Source: Ancylobacter novellus (GTDB taxonomy: Bacteria > Pseudomonadota > Alphaproteobacteria > Rhizobiales > Xanthobacteraceae). Taken from it: a DNA stretch of 64,000 nucleotides. The notes beneath the pieces are model-generated. The model made no database searches and was not told the DNA's origin. It saw only the letters and a program-made list of their open reading frames with translations. This document shows, in pieces, positions 62,601 through 64,000 of this stretch; position 1 is the stretch's first letter; each line of letters begins with the position of its first letter. The DNA lies in contig QFQD01000035.1 in assembly GCA_003241485.1 (NCBI GenBank), positions 1-64,000 on the forward strand. The letters run 5' to 3'. The position numbers and the translations under genes were made by a program.

Positions 62601-62661
62601 GCGTCGGCAGGAAAGGCACCGAGGACGGGATGGTAAGCAGGCGCGGCGCGCGCAGGCTCAT
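59617..62661 (-). CDS. addB: Double-strand break repair protein AddB
   Basis: A 1014-residue AddB of the alphaproteobacterial type. The N-terminus TIPSSVPFLPTLADALLDGRL is characteristic, and the C-terminal PD-(D/E)xK nuclease shows LAILDFKTGQSPTAKQVKAGYSPQLPLEAAI (about 875-910). The GGGGAG at about 8 nt before 62661 supports that ATG; a GTG at 62694 is an alternative. It precedes addA with a 4-nt overlap. Confidence 0.95.
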   Translation of the reverse strand: MSLRAPRLLTIPSSVPFLPTLADALLDGRLVEGFAPRHDPLALATATVFLPTRRAGRLLAEALRQRMPSGVTLLPRIVPLGDVDEDALAFAEGFIDPPHAVPQTTRRLALANLVARWRSLLRGDDGRVAVASGPGAEIALADALALLIDEMAAQEVPWEKLDVLVPGEHDAYWDMALDFLKIAREFWPAYLAGEKMVDARVRNDRLVDAEAERLRAIPDGGPVIAAGSTGSMPATARLLAAVAHLPRGCVVLPGLDTHLDEPSWAALTEAEAPAPSHPQYGLALLLARHMRVGREAVLSLSPPAPHGREVLLSEALRPVASTEAWASLDSRVGAGEIDVALEAVCVIEAEDSREEALSIAVALREVLETPGRTGALITPDRDLARRVTAELLRFEVAIDDSAGEPLSESAPGRFARLVADVCHQALAPVPLAALLRHDLARFGLERTVLDGSVDALELMVLRGPRPAGGAQGLIGAVTAFDPKTFHPSDARYRLGEDVRERAGDLAARIGSALEPLLALGQGVHAFAALLDAHAAAVQAAWSGLDAGSEADQIALDVLMEAFRQMAEGAPAAPDMTLADYAAALPLLLADKPVRPPLLADERLRILGPLEARLVHVDRVVLAGLVEQTWPKAVRSDPWLSRPMRAALGLEAPERRIGLSAHDFAQACGAPELILSRPRKLGGAPTVPSRFLQRLAAVSGEARWKAAMARGDRYRRLARLIDEDPPAPRLARPEPAPPVELRPTRLSVTEIETWLRDPYTIYARHVLRLRPLDGLDEAPGAAERGNAIHEALGAFALAFPEALPAEAEAALLAQGRAAFAGLEAFPAEYALWWARFERLAGRYIAWERIRRTQARRIFAEVGGRLVLPGGRFTLTGRADRIEQLKEGGLAILDFKTGQSPTAKQVKAGYSPQLPLEAAIAASGGFQDVPAEPAGALTYVKLGISELREGNAVDKDESAAGLAASTRERLEQLVAAFENPTRGYASLARPMFRGRFGDYDHLARVKEWSTGGEGEE

Positions 62662-62700
62662 GCGCCCGCTCCCCGTTCCGTGCTGGCGGGGCACATGGCG

Positions 62701-63420
62701 TCAGTCCTTCGAGCGCCGGATGGCCTCTTCGGCCTCCTCGACCGCTTCGGGCGTGCCGACATGCATCCACACCCCTTCCATACGCAGCCCATAGAGCCGC
62801 CCCGCTTCCGCCGCGCGGAAGAACAGCCTGTTCAGCGAGAACGCGCCGTCGGGCGTGTCGGCGAAGATGGCCGGCGTCATCACCGCCGCGCCAGCATAGA
62901 CGAACGGGGCGACGATGCGATCGGGGCGCGCGACCAGTCGGCCGTCGCCCTCCATGAGGAAATCGCCATTGCCCTCATAGCCCACGGATTCCGCCGTCGG
63001 CGCCAGCAGCAGCCGCAGGTACATCGTCGCAGGATCGAAATCCTCGGCGAGGGCGGGCAGGTTCGGGCGGATGCCCTCGATCCAGATCGTGTCGGCATTG
63101 ATGGAGAAGAACGGCGCGTCGCCAAGCAGCGGCAGCGCCTTGCGGATGCCGCCGCCGGTCTCCAGCAGTTCCCCGCGCTCGTCGGACAGCACGATGTGCG
63201 GGTGGCGTCGCTGGGCGAGATGGCGCTGCAGCACATCGGCATGCCAGTGCAGGTTGACCACCGCGGTCTCGACGCCGGCCTCCTCCAGCCGGTCGAGCAC
63301 ATGGTCGATCAGCGGCCGGCCATCCACCTCCACCATCGGCTTGGGGATGCGGTCGGTCAGGGGGCGCATGCGCTTGCCGAGGCCGGCAGCGAGCACCATG
63401 GCGGTGCGGATCACGGTCAT
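62701..63420 (-). CDS. murU: Sugar-phosphate nucleotidyltransferase, MurU-like
   Basis: A 239-residue nucleotidyltransferase with the signature LAAGLGKRMRPLTDRIPKPMVEV (about 10-32) and the metal-binding Asp in FFSINADTIW. MurU activates N-acetylmuramate-1-phosphate to UDP-MurNAc in peptidoglycan recycling, after the kinase AmgK. The upstream gene is an AmgK-type kinase overlapping by 4 nt, which supports this; a mannose-1-phosphate substrate is the alternative. Confidence 0.88.
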   Translation of the reverse strand: MTVIRTAMVLAAGLGKRMRPLTDRIPKPMVEVDGRPLIDHVLDRLEEAGVETAVVNLHWHADVLQRHLAQRRHPHIVLSDERGELLETGGGIRKALPLLGDAPFFSINADTIWIEGIRPNLPALAEDFDPATMYLRLLLAPTAESVGYEGNGDFLMEGDGRLVARPDRIVAPFVYAGAAVMTPAIFADTPDGAFSLNRLFFRAAEAGRLYGLRMEGVWMHVGTPEAVEEAEEAIRRSKD

Positions 63421-64000
63421 TGAGCGGCCGGAGAGGGAGAAGCGGGTGGGTTGGTGGGGTCGTCCGGGACAGGGGCCTCGGCGGAAGGCGCATCAGGCAC
63501 CTGCGCCTCGGGCGGCGGGGAGAGCGCAGGGTCTAACGGCACAGGCGCGTCGCCGGCGGGCGCCGAGGGCGTTGCGGCCTCCGACGCCGGGCTGACTACC
63601 GGCTCGGCCCTCGTCTCCGGCAGCGGCGTTTCCGGCAGGCGCGGGGGAACCGGCGGGGGAACCGGGCGCGGCTCTTCCGGCAGGCGCGGCGGCGGGACGA
63701 AGGAGGCCCGCGGCGGCTCCGCCGGCCCGGCCATCCGCGCCAGCAGGGTTGGGGGGATCGGTCCGTCCGGCGCGGGCACATGCGCGTCGAACCACTCCTT
63801 CAGCGGGCCGAGATCGGTAAAGGCGAGGCAGCGCTGGAGATAGGTCCAGATGCGCGGAATGTGGCGGAGATAGCCGGGCTTGCCGTCGCGGTGGTTCAGC
63901 CGGGCGAAGATGCCGAGGATCTTGGTCGCGCGCTGGGCCCCCATCACCGCATAGGAGGCGGCGAAGGCGCGCATGTCGAAAGCGGGGTCCGCCTCGCGGC
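63417..64000 (-). CDS. amgK: AmgK-like sugar kinase (aminoglycoside phosphotransferase family), C-terminal part
   Basis: The last 194 residues of a gene running beyond the window's right edge. DMRAFAASYAVMGAQRATKILGIFARLNHRDGKPGYLRHIPRIWTYLQRCLAF matches the end of AmgK-type kinases of the aminoglycoside phosphotransferase fold. The protein then continues for about 110 residues of Pro, Ala, Glu and Ser, a disordered tail the family normally lacks. The stop overlaps the murU-like start (ATGA). The catalytic part lies outside the window. Confidence 0.85.
   Translation of the reverse strand, partial: READPAFDMRAFAASYAVMGAQRATKILGIFARLNHRDGKPGYLRHIPRIWTYLQRCLAFTDLGPLKEWFDAHVPAPDGPIPPTLLARMAGPAEPPRASFVPPPRLPEEPRPVPPPVPPRLPETPLPETRAEPVVSPASEAATPSAPAGDAPVPLDPALSPPPEAQVPDAPSAEAPVPDDPTNPPASPSPAAQ

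Overview
The window is GC-rich, gene-dense bacterial chromosome. Gene content and order suggest an alphaproteobacterium of the order Hyphomicrobiales (Rhizobiales): ptsN-hpf-rpoN-lptB-lptA-lptC, rpmH-rnpA-yidC-engB, murU/amgK-addB-addA-trxA, an LsrB-like LysR gene next to gshA, a DUF1127 protein and a DUF2244 protein. Xanthobacteraceae relatives (Starkeya or Ancylobacter type) are a reasonable guess, but that is inference. I saw no insertion sequence, prophage, integrase, rRNA or CRISPR array, so this is essentially core genome.

Layout. 1-3.1 kb: a tRNA-Arg cut by the window edge, then a secreted glycoside hydrolase and an orphan sensor kinase on the minus strand. 3.3-6.7 kb: the rpmH-rnpA-yidC-engB block behind a near-consensus promoter. 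6.8-8.3 kb: an alcohol dehydrogenase and a small helix-turn-helix protein separated by a dispersed palindrome. 8.4-16.7 kb (minus): ptsN, hpf, rpoN, lptB, lptA, lptC, a RNase D-like nuclease, ubiA and a secreted protein. 16.8-22 kb: rsmE, a YbdK-type ligase, gshA, an LsrB-like LysR regulator and a divergent DUF1127 gene, a plausible glutathione and redox neighbourhood.

22.2-31.4 kb holds a polyamine island: a PuuA-like gamma-glutamylputrescine synthetase, PotG/PotH/PotI transporter genes and a PuuB-like oxidase, with a VOC protein and mutL between. No substrate-binding protein gene is present. 31.4-33.7 kb carries a DedA protein, a PAS-GGDEF protein and a BrnT/BrnA-type toxin-antitoxin pair whose antitoxin is short. 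33.7-39.1 kb (minus) is a branched-chain amino acid region: ilvB, ilvN, an EamA transporter, a TetR regulator with a palindromic operator, and ilvC. Upstream of ilvB there is a complete attenuator: promoter, an 18-codon leader peptide with an Ile-Ile-Leu-Ile-Val run, and an intrinsic terminator. ilvC is broken by an apparent 37-nt deletion near its 3' end.

39.2-45.9 kb: dapB, gpmA, a PACE-type efflux protein, an Ada-like AraC/alkyltransferase fusion, DUF2244, nth, an EI24/CysZ-type membrane protein and a Tat-exported amine oxidase. 46-51 kb (minus): rpmI, rplT, pheS, an unrecognised gene and pheT. 51-56 kb: a Pro/Gly-rich SH3 protein, uppP, an NDUFA9-like protein, tRNA-Leu(CAG), a chorismate-lyase-like secreted protein, DUF1993 and trxA. 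56.2-64 kb (minus): addA, addB, a MurU-like nucleotidyltransferase and the end of an AmgK-like sugar kinase.
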